Positions 45,385 through 55,475 of a DNA stretch of 64,000 nucleotides are shown here, piece after piece; position 1 is the stretch's first letter; each line of letters starts with the position of its first letter. A model generated the notes under the pieces. The model searched no databases and was not told the origin of the DNA. It saw nothing but the letters and a program-made list of their open reading frames with translations. The stretch lies in assembly GCF_000210295.1 (NCBI RefSeq), contig NC_026743.1, forward strand, positions 2,294,001-2,358,000, given 5' to 3'. Source of the stretch: Trypanosoma brucei gambiense DAL972 (lineage: Eukaryota > Euglenozoa > Kinetoplastea > Trypanosomatida > Trypanosomatidae). The translations under genes and the position numbers were made by a program.

Positions 45385-46414
45385 ATGTGACGCTATGACT
45401 TTCAGCTAAGGGAGAACGCAAAAAGAAAAAAAAATGTGTGAAAATATGGGGCAGTAGACGTGATGTGATGGCGTATCAGCCCCTTTCTGTATTTGCAGTG
45501 TCGTTGTTCACACATAGGCGTTTACACGCAAATACTCTTTTTCTCCCTTCCTGTCTTTGTTTTACTTGTAGGGCACAACTTTGTGGTTTGAGGAAAAATA
45601 CGCATATTCGTGCCACCATGGGGGAGAAGGGGGCGGGTGTGGAGGTAATTGGCGAAACGTGACGGACGGGTATGAGACAAACAGATTTTGAATCAATTCG
45701 CTATGCTCCACTGTGTGCGAACCCATGTTAACGGAAACCCATGCCATCAAAACGACGAAGAATAAATTCTGCGGTACAGAGCGCAGCACCCACACTCCCT
45801 TACCGTTCTGGGATCCGCAAGAGGGTTGTAGTTGGTGTGTTGTGGCTGCTTAGCTCAAGATTCGCATAAAATACGGAATAAGTTTTGTCATCGGGCGGAC
45901 AGGCTGCAGCGCACATAACCATTCACCCACCAACATCGGTGCCACCTTTTCGCACTGCAAGTCCAACTCGAAAGGTGTCCATGTGCGAAAAGGAGGGGTA
46001 CCAATCATTCAACTCAACTCTCAACTAATGCCGGAAATGTTTAGCGGTGTTCTCTCGTGGCATTTGTTGTTGTTCTTACCGGTAGGAGGGGGGTGCTGTG
46101 CTAAGGAAGAAAAGTTAGATGGCATCAGTGTCGTGTGTACACATCATTTGCAATCATAACCGCTTAGTTGCTTGTGTCCGTGGTTGAAGCATTGGGAGAG
46201 TGTAGAATAATTTCTACCATTTTGTCTTAAAACCGCTACGGCTCCGAAGTATGCCCTCCACCCTTGAAAAAGAAAAAGGGACCTCTAGAGCCCGCATTAC
46301 CCCTCCTTGATACTATTCTTCTTTCAAACTCTCCGCACTTTCCACTCGTTTCGTTCTTCTTTCTTCTTTATTTATTTGTGCGCTCTCGCTTAACGATGTT
46401 GAAGGGCGGCAAAC
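45385..46414. other. 1 kb spacer upstream of the MAK5-like helicase gene
   Basis: No supported gene; a 74-codon frame at 45438-45662 lacks any feature. A pyrimidine tract at about 46337-46379 is followed by an ATG at 46396 and only then by the first AG, at 46403-46404. Splicing there would delete that ATG and leave a 10-base leader before the start at 46415. Confidence 0.55.
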
Positions 46415-49054
46415 ATGTCACTGAAGAAGAAGACGCTAAAGCAGCGTCTTCGTAAGAATGAAATGAGGCAACGGCAGAAGGTCTCCAAAGATGTTCGGAA
46501 GCGCGTGCGTGCCGGTCGCCGTCAATGCAATCGCTTCGACGACATTGAAAGCGGGTCGCGGCCCCTTCAAGAGTTAGTCGAGGAAATAGCAGCAGGTTCG
46601 GCTGCACCTACGCGTGAAGTGGCCTTAGACCCACGAAGCCTTACCGATCTACTCCTTCAAACTTCAGCTTCTCTCAGTAACACCAACAGTGGTGGTAAAA
46701 CAGCAGCAAAACCTAATGTTGGCAGGGGCAACAGTGAGTCTGATGGTAAACCAAGATTAGTCCTTCCGGAGGCACCGCTTCCAGAGGACCATCCCCTCGC
46801 TCTGCCAGAGGTTCAACTCGGTGAAGACGAGCTGGGCGGTGGGAAGGACACTAACTCAGTTCCAGGGGGAAAAAATCAGTATCGGCACCACGGTGATCCG
46901 TACGTCTTCTGGGAGCGTGTTGGGCTTCATCCACTCCTTCTTAAAGCCTTGAGAACTATGCGTTTCACCCATCCGACTCCCGTTCAGGAAGAGGTGCTTC
47001 CAAGTGTTCTCTCACAAAACGTTGATGGTCGTGCAGTTGGAGGGAAAGAAAAGATTACCCCTGGAAAGGGCAAGTCTGGAGGACGTGGTTGGGAAAAAGA
47101 TGTTATCATCTCTGCGGAGACTGGAAGTGGAAAGACTTTGGCCTTCGCAATCCCTATTCTGCAACATGTTTTGACCAACGTGCTGGTGAATGAAGTAACG
47201 CAAGGTCCGGACGGGAAAATTGGAAACGAGGAGACGGCGAATGCAGCAAAGGGGAAGGAGGGTAAGGGGAAAAAAACAAAAGGTGGAGGAAAATCTATTG
47301 AAAGGGGGAAAAGTGAAAGCTCAAAAAAAAGTCGAAAGCGGCTGCGCGAAGAAGAGGAGGAGGAAGGGGAACAGCTCACTACAGCACCTCCCACAACTAC
47401 CTTCAAACTTCAAGGTCGGCTCATGCAAGCGCTGATTGTTTCACCAACTCGTGAGTTGGCACTCCAAATTAGCGAGGCGATGCAGCAGCTTGTGCAACAC
47501 GCTCCTCAGGTTATCGTTGGTTGTGTTGTTGGTGGCATGGCACCAGAAAAGCAACAACGTGTGCTCAACCGCCACCCGCATGTTCTCATATGCACACCAG
47601 GTCGCCTCTGGGAACTGATGCAAAAGAACGAGGGATGCTATTTGGGTCACAGCCTCAGCCGACGCCTTTCTTATGTAGTTCTTGATGAAGCCGATAAGCT
47701 CCTGCAGTCCGGTCGTTTCGAGGAGCTGAAAAATTTGCTGGAGCGTATCCACTGCGAAATATTACCCGCCGGTTACGTGCAGGAGCGGGAGGAAGGGGCG
47801 GAGGCGGGAGATGCAGAGCTTGAGGCCGGTTTTTGGGATGCGGAAAAGCAGAAGTTTGTGCCTTTTCCAAAGGATTCTCCCACTGGCGACGACGATAGGA
47901 AAGAAACGCCTCAGCTAAGGACTTCCAGGAAGGATGAGCCCCGCCTCATTCCAATGCCGCCAGATCCACCGGAAGGTCATCGCGTTACAACGTTTGTTAC
48001 TAGTGCTACACTTTCGCTTCAAACGAACTATGTGCGGAGAGACATGCGCGCCAAGAAAACTGTGATCCGTACCTCCAATGAAGACACAATGGGGAAAGTG
48101 TTACAGCAGTTGGAAATAAAGCCTTCAAGCGCCCACGTCTTCACTATTTCACCCAAAGTTGATGTTGCCGCCAAAATACATGAGACGTACCTTCGTTGTC
48201 CCGGGGACAGTAAAGACCTTTATTTGTATTATTTCCTCAAGATGTACCGTGAGAGGTCGATTGTGTTTGTTAATGCCATATCTATGCTTCGTCGCCTTGT
48301 AAAGTTGTTAGAAGTGTTGGGCATACCTGTGGCTGGTCTGCACGCTTCACTTCAGCAACGGCAGCGGCTAAAGTTCATTGACAAGTTTAGAAAAGGCGAG
48401 AAGCGTGTTCTGGTGGCTACCGACATCGCCTCTCGTGGGTTGGACGTGGAAGGAGTTCGGTACGTGGTTCACTTTCAGGTTCCGCGTTCTACCGATGCTT
48501 ACATCCACCGCTGCGGTCGCACAGCACGGTGTGGAGGGACTGGTCTTTCTCTTCTTATGGTAAATGCGCAAGAACATGTCTCATTTACAAAGCTAATGGG
48601 CTCTCTCGGGCGCAGCACTGGCGATTTGGAAGTGTTTGCACTTCAACCAACCATCGTTCATCAACTGCATGCACATCTAAAAGTAGCTTTGCAGATTGAT
48701 AAGCTGCAAAAAGAGATTGACAAATCAAGGGCAAATAATAATTGGGCGCGCCGCATGAGCCGTGAGGCCGATGTGGATGTCGACGATCTGATCGACGATG
48801 ACGCAGACACTGAAAATAAGGCGAAGGAAAAAGCAATCAAGATACTACGTAGACGTCTGATGATTCTAGCAGAAAAAGATATGGGGACGTCAGGTGGAAA
48901 AGGAAGTTTCCGCAGCAGCGCCCAGGCGATAGGCGCAAAGCAGGCCGAATCCAAGCTTGTTGAACGTGCTCAACTGCAGGTTACTCAGAAGCCTAAGAAA
49001 GGATCCAAGGTTGTGAAGAAAGCTGGAGCCCAAAAAAATACCGAGAAGGAGTAG
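46415..49054 (+). CDS. MAK5: DEAD-box RNA helicase, MAK5/DDX24-like
   Basis: The 879-residue protein starts with a very basic segment (KKKTLKQRLRKNEMRQRQK) typical of nucleolar proteins. The helicase core shows the Q-motif region (FTHPTPVQEEVLPSVL), motif I AETGSGKT at 234-241, Ia SPTRELALQ, Ib TPGRLWEL, motif II DEAD at 424-427, motif III SAT near 529, motif V TDIASRGLD and motif VI HRCGRTARCG near 700. A Lys/Gly/Glu-rich insertion between motifs I and Ia (~255-320) and the VGGMAPEKQQRVLNRHP block match MAK5/DDX24, which is needed for large-subunit rRNA processing. The C-terminal ~100 residues are Lys-rich. The spliced-leader site 10 bases upstream fixes this start and excludes an out-of-frame ATG at 46396. 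Confidence 0.88.
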   Translation: MSLKKKTLKQRLRKNEMRQRQKVSKDVRKRVRAGRRQCNRFDDIESGSRPLQELVEEIAAGSAAPTREVALDPRSLTDLLLQTSASLSNTNSGGKTAAKPNVGRGNSESDGKPRLVLPEAPLPEDHPLALPEVQLGEDELGGGKDTNSVPGGKNQYRHHGDPYVFWERVGLHPLLLKALRTMRFTHPTPVQEEVLPSVLSQNVDGRAVGGKEKITPGKGKSGGRGWEKDVIISAETGSGKTLAFAIPILQHVLTNVLVNEVTQGPDGKIGNEETANAAKGKEGKGKKTKGGGKSIERGKSESSKKSRKRLREEEEEEGEQLTTAPPTTTFKLQGRLMQALIVSPTRELALQISEAMQQLVQHAPQVIVGCVVGGMAPEKQQRVLNRHPHVLICTPGRLWELMQKNEGCYLGHSLSRRLSYVVLDEADKLLQSGRFEELKNLLERIHCEILPAGYVQEREEGAEAGDAELEAGFWDAEKQKFVPFPKDSPTGDDDRKETPQLRTSRKDEPRLIPMPPDPPEGHRVTTFVTSATLSLQTNYVRRDMRAKKTVIRTSNEDTMGKVLQQLEIKPSSAHVFTISPKVDVAAKIHETYLRCPGDSKDLYLYYFLKMYRERSIVFVNAISMLRRLVKLLEVLGIPVAGLHASLQQRQRLKFIDKFRKGEKRVLVATDIASRGLDVEGVRYVVHFQVPRSTDAYIHRCGRTARCGGTGLSLLMVNAQEHVSFTKLMGSLGRSTGDLEVFALQPTIVHQLHAHLKVALQIDKLQKEIDKSRANNNWARRMSREADVDVDDLIDDDADTENKAKEKAIKILRRRLMILAEKDMGTSGGKGSFRSSAQAIGAKQAESKLVERAQLQVTQKPKKGSKVVKKAGAQKNTEKE

Positions 49055-49366
49055 GCGCAAACGACGAATTGTTATCGGTTGTGAGGTAACCGCAGGGGTT
49101 ATGCTCAGAAAGCGCAGCCCGTTGGATATACGTATGTTTGTATCCTTTAAATAAAATGGGCAACTCACGCATGGGTTTCGAGTAAATTAAGTGTAACAAC
49201 GATAAGATGTCTCGCAAACAAGTCTATCTCTTCCTGCTTCCTCTGCTCTACCTTTCGTCCGTAGTGACACGTGACAAGGTGGAGTAAATTCGCTGTGTAA
49301 TCTTTTCTCACTCTCATATTTTTCTAATCGAGGCGTAGATCGTGGAAAGGCCTCGGAAAGCAGGTA
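49055..49366. other. Short spacer
   Basis: No gene. A pyrimidine stretch at about 49226-49258 and AGs near 49332-49362 provide possible acceptors for the next gene. Confidence 0.4.
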
Positions 49367-49912
49367 ATGAGACTTATTTCTTTAGCAACGAGAACTGTGT
49401 TTCACAGAATGAAGTGCTTCGTGACGCTTCACACGGTTCCTCTGATTGAGCAACACAGGTTGTATTGCTCTACACATGTTTTGCAGTTTGATATGAAACA
49501 ATACGAAATGGAAAAGCGTCGGAAGCGGGAAATGGAGCGGGCGGGGGTTAGCGATGATGAAGACGACGCGCCGTGGATTGCTCCAGAGGAACAACAGCGG
49601 ATTGACGAAGAGCAACAACAGCGTGACAAAGAGGAGGCAGAACGTGTTCGTGAGATGCTCGAACGCCGGGAGCAAGAGGACATTATTAAGCGCAAGAAGT
49701 TCAAGGAATTCCGCGCAAAGCAACTAGCAATGAGCAAGAACCGCAAAGAAGCTGCCGCAGCCGCTAAGCAACAGCAGAGAGGTGGCAGTCGAGTAGTGGA
49801 GGAACTCGTGGACGACACGTCTGATACAACCGGGGCACCACCACTATCCACTGCTGGATCTGCTGAAAAGGACGCGACTCATGGGGCACCACACGAGAGT
49901 GGCATGCGATAA
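49367..49912 (+). CDS. Hypothetical charged coiled-coil protein, possibly mitochondrial
   Basis: The ATG at 49367 opens 181 codons. The first ~40 residues (MRLISLATRTVFHRMK onward) have Arg, Ser and hydrophobic residues without acids, as in a mitochondrial presequence. A charged helical segment follows, with QYEMEKRRKREMER, an acidic patch SDDEDDAPW near 64-72 and a long Glu/Gln/Arg/Lys coiled coil (~75-140), then a Ser/Thr/Gly-rich tail. I recognise no family. A downstream ATG at 49493 (residue 43) would give a version without the presequence; both remain possible. Confidence 0.65.
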   Translation: MRLISLATRTVFHRMKCFVTLHTVPLIEQHRLYCSTHVLQFDMKQYEMEKRRKREMERAGVSDDEDDAPWIAPEEQQRIDEEQQQRDKEEAERVREMLERREQEDIIKRKKFKEFRAKQLAMSKNRKEAAAAAKQQQRGGSRVVEELVDDTSDTTGAPPLSTAGSAEKDATHGAPHESGMR

Positions 49913-50208
49913 GAGGCTGCTTGGTGGAATTGGTGTTAATTTTAACACCGTGTTATCCGGTTCGTTACAAAGCGTGCGTGAAATGTGCGTGGGCTTGTCT
50001 TGTTCCTATCGTGTTGACTTTGATGTATCTGTTTGCTTCTTTCGCGTATTGCAGTAAACCCTGCTATTCAGTATGCCTTTCATTGCCGTCTTCTTCGTCC
50101 CCTTCTTTTTCCTGTGTTTTCACCTAACAGGGAAGGAGAGAAGCTCCGGGATTCACTTTTCCTTTCATTAGTTTTTGCACCGCACTCGTTTGGTAATATT
50201 AGCCGCTG

Positions 50209-50601
50209 ATGGTTGCTGTTCGCGCAAAGGTCGGCTCCCGCGGCTTCACTCGCCAGAGGCAGCTTGCGAAGGGAAAGAAGGTGTTCAAGATTGACTGCAG
50301 CATCCCCGCCAGCGACGGTATCTTCAGTGATGATATCCTCAGCAACTTCCAGCAGTACTTCCAGGATAATGTGAAGCTAAACGGCCGCAAGGGGAAGCTC
50401 ACCTCGAAGGTACGCGTCAACATGCGTGAAAACATTCTGTCCATCACGACGACTATGGCTTACCGCAAGAAGTACTTCAAGTACCTGACGAAGAAGTTCC
50501 TCAAGAAGAAGGACCTCCGTGATTGGATCCGTATTCTCGCCAAGGGGAAAGACACGTACCAGTTGAAGTACTTCAACATCCAGGATCAGGAAGAGGCGTA
50601 A
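50209..50601 (+). CDS. RPL22: 60S ribosomal protein eL22
   Basis: The 130-residue protein matches eL22 throughout: KVFKIDCSIPASDGIF near the N-terminus, NGRKGKL in the middle and the signature YFKYLTKKFLKKKDLRDWIRILAKGKDTYQLKYFNI at the end. It is slightly longer at the N-terminus than the human protein and lacks its long acidic tail, keeping only QDQEEA. It is a component of the large cytosolic ribosomal subunit. Codon use is strongly biased to C-ending and AAG codons compared with neighbours, as expected for a highly expressed gene. Candidate acceptors are AGs at 50170-50171 and 50201-50202. Confidence 0.96.
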   Translation: MVAVRAKVGSRGFTRQRQLAKGKKVFKIDCSIPASDGIFSDDILSNFQQYFQDNVKLNGRKGKLTSKVRVNMRENILSITTTMAYRKKYFKYLTKKFLKKKDLRDWIRILAKGKDTYQLKYFNIQDQEEA

Positions 50602-51714
50602 ATCTTTTGCGGTTGCACGAGTAGGGGTACCCCGAACATGTTGGTTTGCCCCTACCTTTTTGCACTATTTTGTTCGTCATTTTGGGGTATGTGAAGTCTG
50701 TCCCGGCTCATTTCCTGTTTTCTTTTCTTTAATGATTTTGTTACTTCGTTTACCTCCTCTGCCTTCGGTTTATTCTCCCCCCATTCGTCTCCCGAACTTC
50801 TTTATAAGGGATGATGGGTGTGAAGGATGAGGAAAGCACTCGAGTAGGCGTTGCAATTACTGTTTTGGTGTACTGGTTCCACAGCAGAGGCACTTATCTT
50901 TTCCGGCCTTCATGTTTTCATTTGAAGGATTAACTTTCCCCTGATGTTTCTTTGGTTTTTTTTTCTATTTGCCTGCATTTGTTCTTTACCAGCTAATGTA
51001 GTTGCACATGACCAACCTGCTCAGACATATGCGTAGGTACAACTGCATACTCTGAGGCTGTGGCATGAAAACACCTCCCAAGTGCCAATGAAGGAAAGGG
51101 AGCGAAAGTTTTTTATTCCAGTCTTCCGTTGGGGCGGTGCGCTTCACACTAACAGTTGTTACGTAAACACCTCCGAACAACAGTTTCTTTGAGGAGTGGG
51201 GCGCCACACAGACATGAGAACGCAAGGAATAGTAATCAAGGACACTTACGGTTTATCGTGCAATCGTGTATTGCTCGCTTAGGATTTGAAAGCGCATTGA
51301 AGGTTTGGTATTATTCCATGGGGAGCGTTGTTGGCCAGTCGGGGTGTAAAATACCATTGGTTCAGCCACCATTACAAAAGTAAAACACACATATCATGTT
51401 CGTTTTTGTTTGCTAGTTGTGACACTTTGCAACACCCTTCTGTGGGCGTCTGTTTTTATTTTTTGCTTTCCGCGCTGCCAACACTCCGTTGCGACTCTTA
51501 TGAACATCTGTTTTGCTGTTGTGTTTTGAAAGGACAACATTATATACCTCCTTGGTGAGTGGGGGGTGTGCGTGAGACTGTTTCGTCCACTGATACACTT
51601 TTAAGTGTCGGTGAGACGTTGCATAAAGGAAAGGCTTTTACATTAGGAAGTGATTAAGAATACATAGGCGAGCGAACGAACGTGATAAAAGTATATTATT
51701 TATATATCGACAAA
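50602..51714. other. 1.1 kb spacer
   Basis: No gene supported; two frames of about 75 codons at 51156-51383 and 51328-51558 show no family features. Pyrimidine tracts are at about 50950-50970 and 51500-51526. An AG near 51530 is a likely acceptor for the next gene, and no ATG occurs between it and 51715. Confidence 0.5.
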
Positions 51715-52620
51715 ATGGGCAGTAGTAGCAGCAGTGCTAATGATTCGAGTAGCGCCAATATGGACGCTGCATCTGGGAAGGGAATCATTAACTCGCCACC
51801 ACCGGGTGAATCACCCGATGACAACTCTGAGACTACCGCAAAGTGCTCTAATGCAAGTGATCTCAACAGCTACCGTGAGTTCCGCGATCAGTTACTTAGC
51901 TTTTCCCTCGGGGAAAGTGCCTATGATTACGCTGAAACGCTGTTTGCGAAGAACCCCTCCAGTCCTGAGGTGATGGCGCTTCTTGCAGAAACTACCGTGC
52001 TGTACGACAAAACTAAGAACAAGTACGCCAGGGATCACTGGTGTGATCGCCTCGATCTGCTGCAGCGTGGGGTGGACGTCAGTCGCAAATGTATAAATGA
52101 GAACCCGGAATATGGCCCGTGTTACCGAACCTACGTGTTGTCTGCTACACGTGAGGCAGAAGCCCTGTATTACATGAAAAGTTTGATGGGCCTTGGGCTC
52201 TTAGAGAACTATAACGCCATTATGCGTCGGGGGGAAAAGGGGATGGAACTGCTTCCCACTGATGCGGATATCCCTAACGCGCTTGGAGCTCTCAGTGCTC
52301 GTTGCGCTTATGTCTGGTATAACCCAACCCGCCTATACGCACGTTGGTGCGGGGTTCCTGGCTGGAAGGAACTATGGGCAAAGAGTGTGCAGCTGCACAA
52401 ACGCGCAGTGGAAAATGACCCTGCAAACCTTGAGTTTGCTTGCAGGCTTGCGCAGGCTTACTTTCACAGCGGAGACTATCAAAACGCGCGGCGGTGGTAT
52501 GGAAAGGTACGAGATGAAATGCCACCACAAGACCTGAAAGATGAGCGGTGGCAAGCGATCGCACACACACACCTTTCCACAGCATTCGTAAAGACCAGTT
52601 GGAATGTTCCTTTCGCGTAG
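51715..52620 (+). CDS. RMDN-like TPR protein with N-myristoylation signal
   Basis: The frame is open from a GTG at 51682, but the first ATG is at 51715 (301 residues). The product starts MGSSSSSAND, a good N-myristoylation signal (Gly2, Ser6), so it is probably membrane-anchored. A Ser/Asn/Asp-rich stretch covers the first ~55 residues. The rest consists of TPR-like helical pairs and resembles the regulator of microtubule dynamics (RMDN) family, with CINENPEYGPCYRTYVLSA, GMELLPTDADIPNALGALSARCAYVWYN and AVENDPANLEFACRLAQAYFHSGDY in the same order. RMDN proteins bind microtubules and, in RMDN3, tether ER to mitochondria through an N-terminal membrane anchor. Here a lipid would replace the transmembrane anchor. 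Function is inferred. Confidence 0.7.
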   Translation: MGSSSSSANDSSSANMDAASGKGIINSPPPGESPDDNSETTAKCSNASDLNSYREFRDQLLSFSLGESAYDYAETLFAKNPSSPEVMALLAETTVLYDKTKNKYARDHWCDRLDLLQRGVDVSRKCINENPEYGPCYRTYVLSATREAEALYYMKSLMGLGLLENYNAIMRRGEKGMELLPTDADIPNALGALSARCAYVWYNPTRLYARWCGVPGWKELWAKSVQLHKRAVENDPANLEFACRLAQAYFHSGDYQNARRWYGKVRDEMPPQDLKDERWQAIAHTHLSTAFVKTSWNVPFA

Positions 52621-52950
52621 CGACCCCTGTGGATGGTCAACGACGAAAGGGATGAGAACCAGAAAATGTCTTTACAGCTATCGCTGCGTTATGAGATATT
52701 CGGTTGCTGTTTTTTTTTTTTACGTTGTCGTATTTGTGTATCTTCGCTTGGCAGTTCGTCATGCTGTGTCGTGTAACCCCGCCTTCGCCTTCTTTCCCCC
52801 CTTGTGGCTCACTGTGTTTAACAATGATAATAATCGTACTTATTGCAACGGCGCAATCATCGCTTCAGTAGTATATTGAATAGCAACGAGGTGGCGGCGG
52901 GAAATTTTTAAAGAAATAGGGTAGAAACATAGGTGCGTAAAAAAAAAAAA
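52621..52950. other. Spacer with A12 run at a start
   Basis: No gene. A T run is at 52711-52721. AGs at about 52918, 52923 and 52931 are candidate acceptors. Twelve A residues (52939-52950) lie directly before the next ATG. Confidence 0.5.
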
Positions 52951-54978
52951 ATGTTGCGGCGTGTCACCCCCTTCACACTGTGTGCTTCAGGCTTCACTGC
53001 CTGCCGTTGGGCCGGACGAGTGCGTCATGGTGCGACGATTTGTTCAGCTGTCAGTGATGCAACCGCTGGGAAGCAAAAAAGCGCTTGTGTCACAGACGTG
53101 GAGGAAATACCCACACTTTCTTTCCTTTCGTCAAAGTCCATATTGTCGGAGACAGTTGATCGAACCATTGAGGTGTGTGACGCACTTCTAAACGAAATTC
53201 CAAAGGCCAAGAGCATAAAAGAAAAACACGACCTTATTGACTCAACTAGTAACGTTCTATGTCTTCTTCTTGACCCCTGTGAGTTTGTGCGCCAGGTTCA
53301 CCCTGATGCGGAGTACAAGCAGCATGCCTCGTTCGCATTTCAAAAGGGATATGAGTACATGAGTAAAGTCAACTCCCGAAGGGATTTGTACGATGTTGTC
53401 CTTCAGCTTGACAGCACTGAGGGACACAAGGAACTCAGCAGTGAAGAAATTAAAAACGTGGCCCAACTTAGGCGGGACATGGAAAGTAACGGCATCCATC
53501 TCCCCGACAAACTACGTGAGAAGGTAACTGAAATGAACATTGAAAAGGAGGAACTCGCCATGCGCTTCCTGACGGAGCAGGGTTCGAAGAATCCCTTTGC
53601 AACACTCCGTTATCTTCTTCAGTGCCGTTACGAACTCTCGCAACTGCTGGGGTTTGAGAGCTTCGCAGAACAACAACTTCGAGGGACAATGCTGGAAAAT
53701 CAGCAGCGTGTTTGGCATTTCTTGTGTGGAATTGCCCATAAGTACCGGAGAGAGGCCGAGAAGGAGATGGATATCATACGGAGCAACGTTGGAGAAGTAC
53801 GTAATCGACAAAACATTACAGACGATGTCCGAGCTCGAGTGGCTCATTCACTAAGACGTGATGCGGAGCCGGAAACGGCGGCTGAGTATTTCTCCGTTGC
53901 AAACTGCATACGCGGTATTCAGTGCCTCTGTTTGGAGGTTTTTGGCGTGCGGTTGGAGGAAGTGCAGTTCGACAAAGATGAGATCTTCAACAACGACGCC
54001 AAAAAGTATCACGTGTATGACGAGAATAAGGCGTTTCTTGGAGTTATCGTACTCGATTTGTACGCGAGTGAAATGAAATATTGCCAAGCTGGCCACCTTA
54101 CGTTGCAGCTTGGTTGTATACCCCACCAGGAGGCCTTGGCAAAGGTGGGGCTAAAGTTACCGAAACGCCAGTATCCCGTTGTTGTTTTAACGTGCAATGT
54201 TGGAGCCTGTTCGCCCGTGCAGCGACTCCCTAATGGTAGGTTTGACGATGAGTCTACGCTTATGCACCCCAATGAAGTGACAACAGTTTTTCACGAGTTT
54301 GGTCATGCGATGCACACCATTTTTGGCCAGACGAAGGTACAGAACCTCGCTGGAACACGTGCTAGTATCGATTTTGTAGAGACATTCTCGCAGCTCTTTG
54401 AGCAATTCCTCACCTCCCATGAGTTTCTGCAGTTGTGGGCACACCGTATCAGCACGCGGGAACCCATCTCATTTGACATGGTCATGAAACGGAACGCAGC
54501 TGCTGACATGTTCAAGCACCTTGACATGATGGATCAAGTAGTTCTTTCGGCGGTAGATCAGACCCTTCATGGTCCTCAGCCATACACTGTGTACTTTCCT
54601 CGTGGAGACCAGGGGAACCTTGGGAAACGTACACTTGGAGATATCGGCGACTACGGACGCGGTACGTACAACTTAGCAAAGGTCCTTATCGACATATGTA
54701 CTCCTCTGTCTATTGTGACACCGACGGAAACAGGTGTTTTGGGTACTCTTTCGTTTGAACACCTCTCCGGTTACCCGGCAGGTTACTACGGTTACCTTTA
54801 CAGTCTTTCCATTGCTCGTCGCATATGGGCGAAGAAGTTTATGAAGGACCCGCTTAACCGTGACGCAGGGAGGGAGCTGGTGCAAAAAGTAATGCGCCAC
54901 GGGGCTGCATGTAACCCTGTTGATGTCATTGAGAACTATCTGGAGGACAAACTCGATGAAATCGACATATGGGTGTGA
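52951..54978 (+). CDS. Mitochondrial intermediate peptidase (M3 family metallopeptidase)
   Basis: A GTG 18 bases upstream is in frame, but the ATG at 52951 gives a clean presequence (MLRRVTPFTLCASGFTACRWAG) and 675 residues. The zinc site is HEFGH at 448-452, with the third ligand Glu477 in DFVETFSQLFEQF, as in peptidase family M3. The C-terminal blocks GDIGDYGRGTYNLAK and LSGYPAGYYGYLYSLSIARRIW (the Gly/Tyr-rich loop that contacts substrate) also agree. Size, presequence and overall sequence favour mitochondrial intermediate peptidase, which trims an octapeptide from some imported precursors after the main processing peptidase, over cytosolic thimet-type oligopeptidases. Location: mitochondrial matrix. 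Confidence 0.87.
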   Translation: MLRRVTPFTLCASGFTACRWAGRVRHGATICSAVSDATAGKQKSACVTDVEEIPTLSFLSSKSILSETVDRTIEVCDALLNEIPKAKSIKEKHDLIDSTSNVLCLLLDPCEFVRQVHPDAEYKQHASFAFQKGYEYMSKVNSRRDLYDVVLQLDSTEGHKELSSEEIKNVAQLRRDMESNGIHLPDKLREKVTEMNIEKEELAMRFLTEQGSKNPFATLRYLLQCRYELSQLLGFESFAEQQLRGTMLENQQRVWHFLCGIAHKYRREAEKEMDIIRSNVGEVRNRQNITDDVRARVAHSLRRDAEPETAAEYFSVANCIRGIQCLCLEVFGVRLEEVQFDKDEIFNNDAKKYHVYDENKAFLGVIVLDLYASEMKYCQAGHLTLQLGCIPHQEALAKVGLKLPKRQYPVVVLTCNVGACSPVQRLPNGRFDDESTLMHPNEVTTVFHEFGHAMHTIFGQTKVQNLAGTRASIDFVETFSQLFEQFLTSHEFLQLWAHRISTREPISFDMVMKRNAAADMFKHLDMMDQVVLSAVDQTLHGPQPYTVYFPRGDQGNLGKRTLGDIGDYGRGTYNLAKVLIDICTPLSIVTPTETGVLGTLSFEHLSGYPAGYYGYLYSLSIARRIWAKKFMKDPLNRDAGRELVQKVMRHGAACNPVDVIENYLEDKLDEIDIWV

Positions 54979-55475
54979 AAACGCTCTTTACTCTTCTGCA
55001 CTACACATACATGCTCACGGCCTTCACCGTGCTAGGTGCGGCGAGAAGCAACACATCAGGATGTGGCAGCTCAGTCGAATCCTTCGGTCTTTAACGTTCT
55101 GCTAAATAAATGAAGTAGGGGTGCAGTGCCATTTTTCTTTTTTAAAAAGTTTTTCTACCATGGTGCCGCGCGCGTGCGAAATTAAAGCAGTGCTACATGT
55201 GGCATTTTACCACCAGTCGCTGAGCGTCTGCAAACATAGGCCACACTTTACCATTTATTTTTTGTCGTTCTTTTCCGCCTATGGAGACAGGAAGCGACTG
55301 CACAACATAATTTGTGCTTGGTGCCGCTTCCCCTCCTTCCACTGTTTAGGTACGAATATCTACTCATTTTTGTAATCTTTTTTTTTAAAGATAACAAATC
55401 GTGAGGTTTTCCCCCTAGGTACTTTAGTTGACCATAGGTTCAAATAATACTTTGCAAGCGTGAGTGCAAACCATA
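54979..55475. other. Spacer upstream of the probable COX VI gene
   Basis: No gene. T runs occur at 55136-55142 and 55378-55385. Several AGs (about 55417, 55427, 55437, 55456) after a pyrimidine stretch at 55406-55416 can act as acceptors. Confidence 0.45.
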
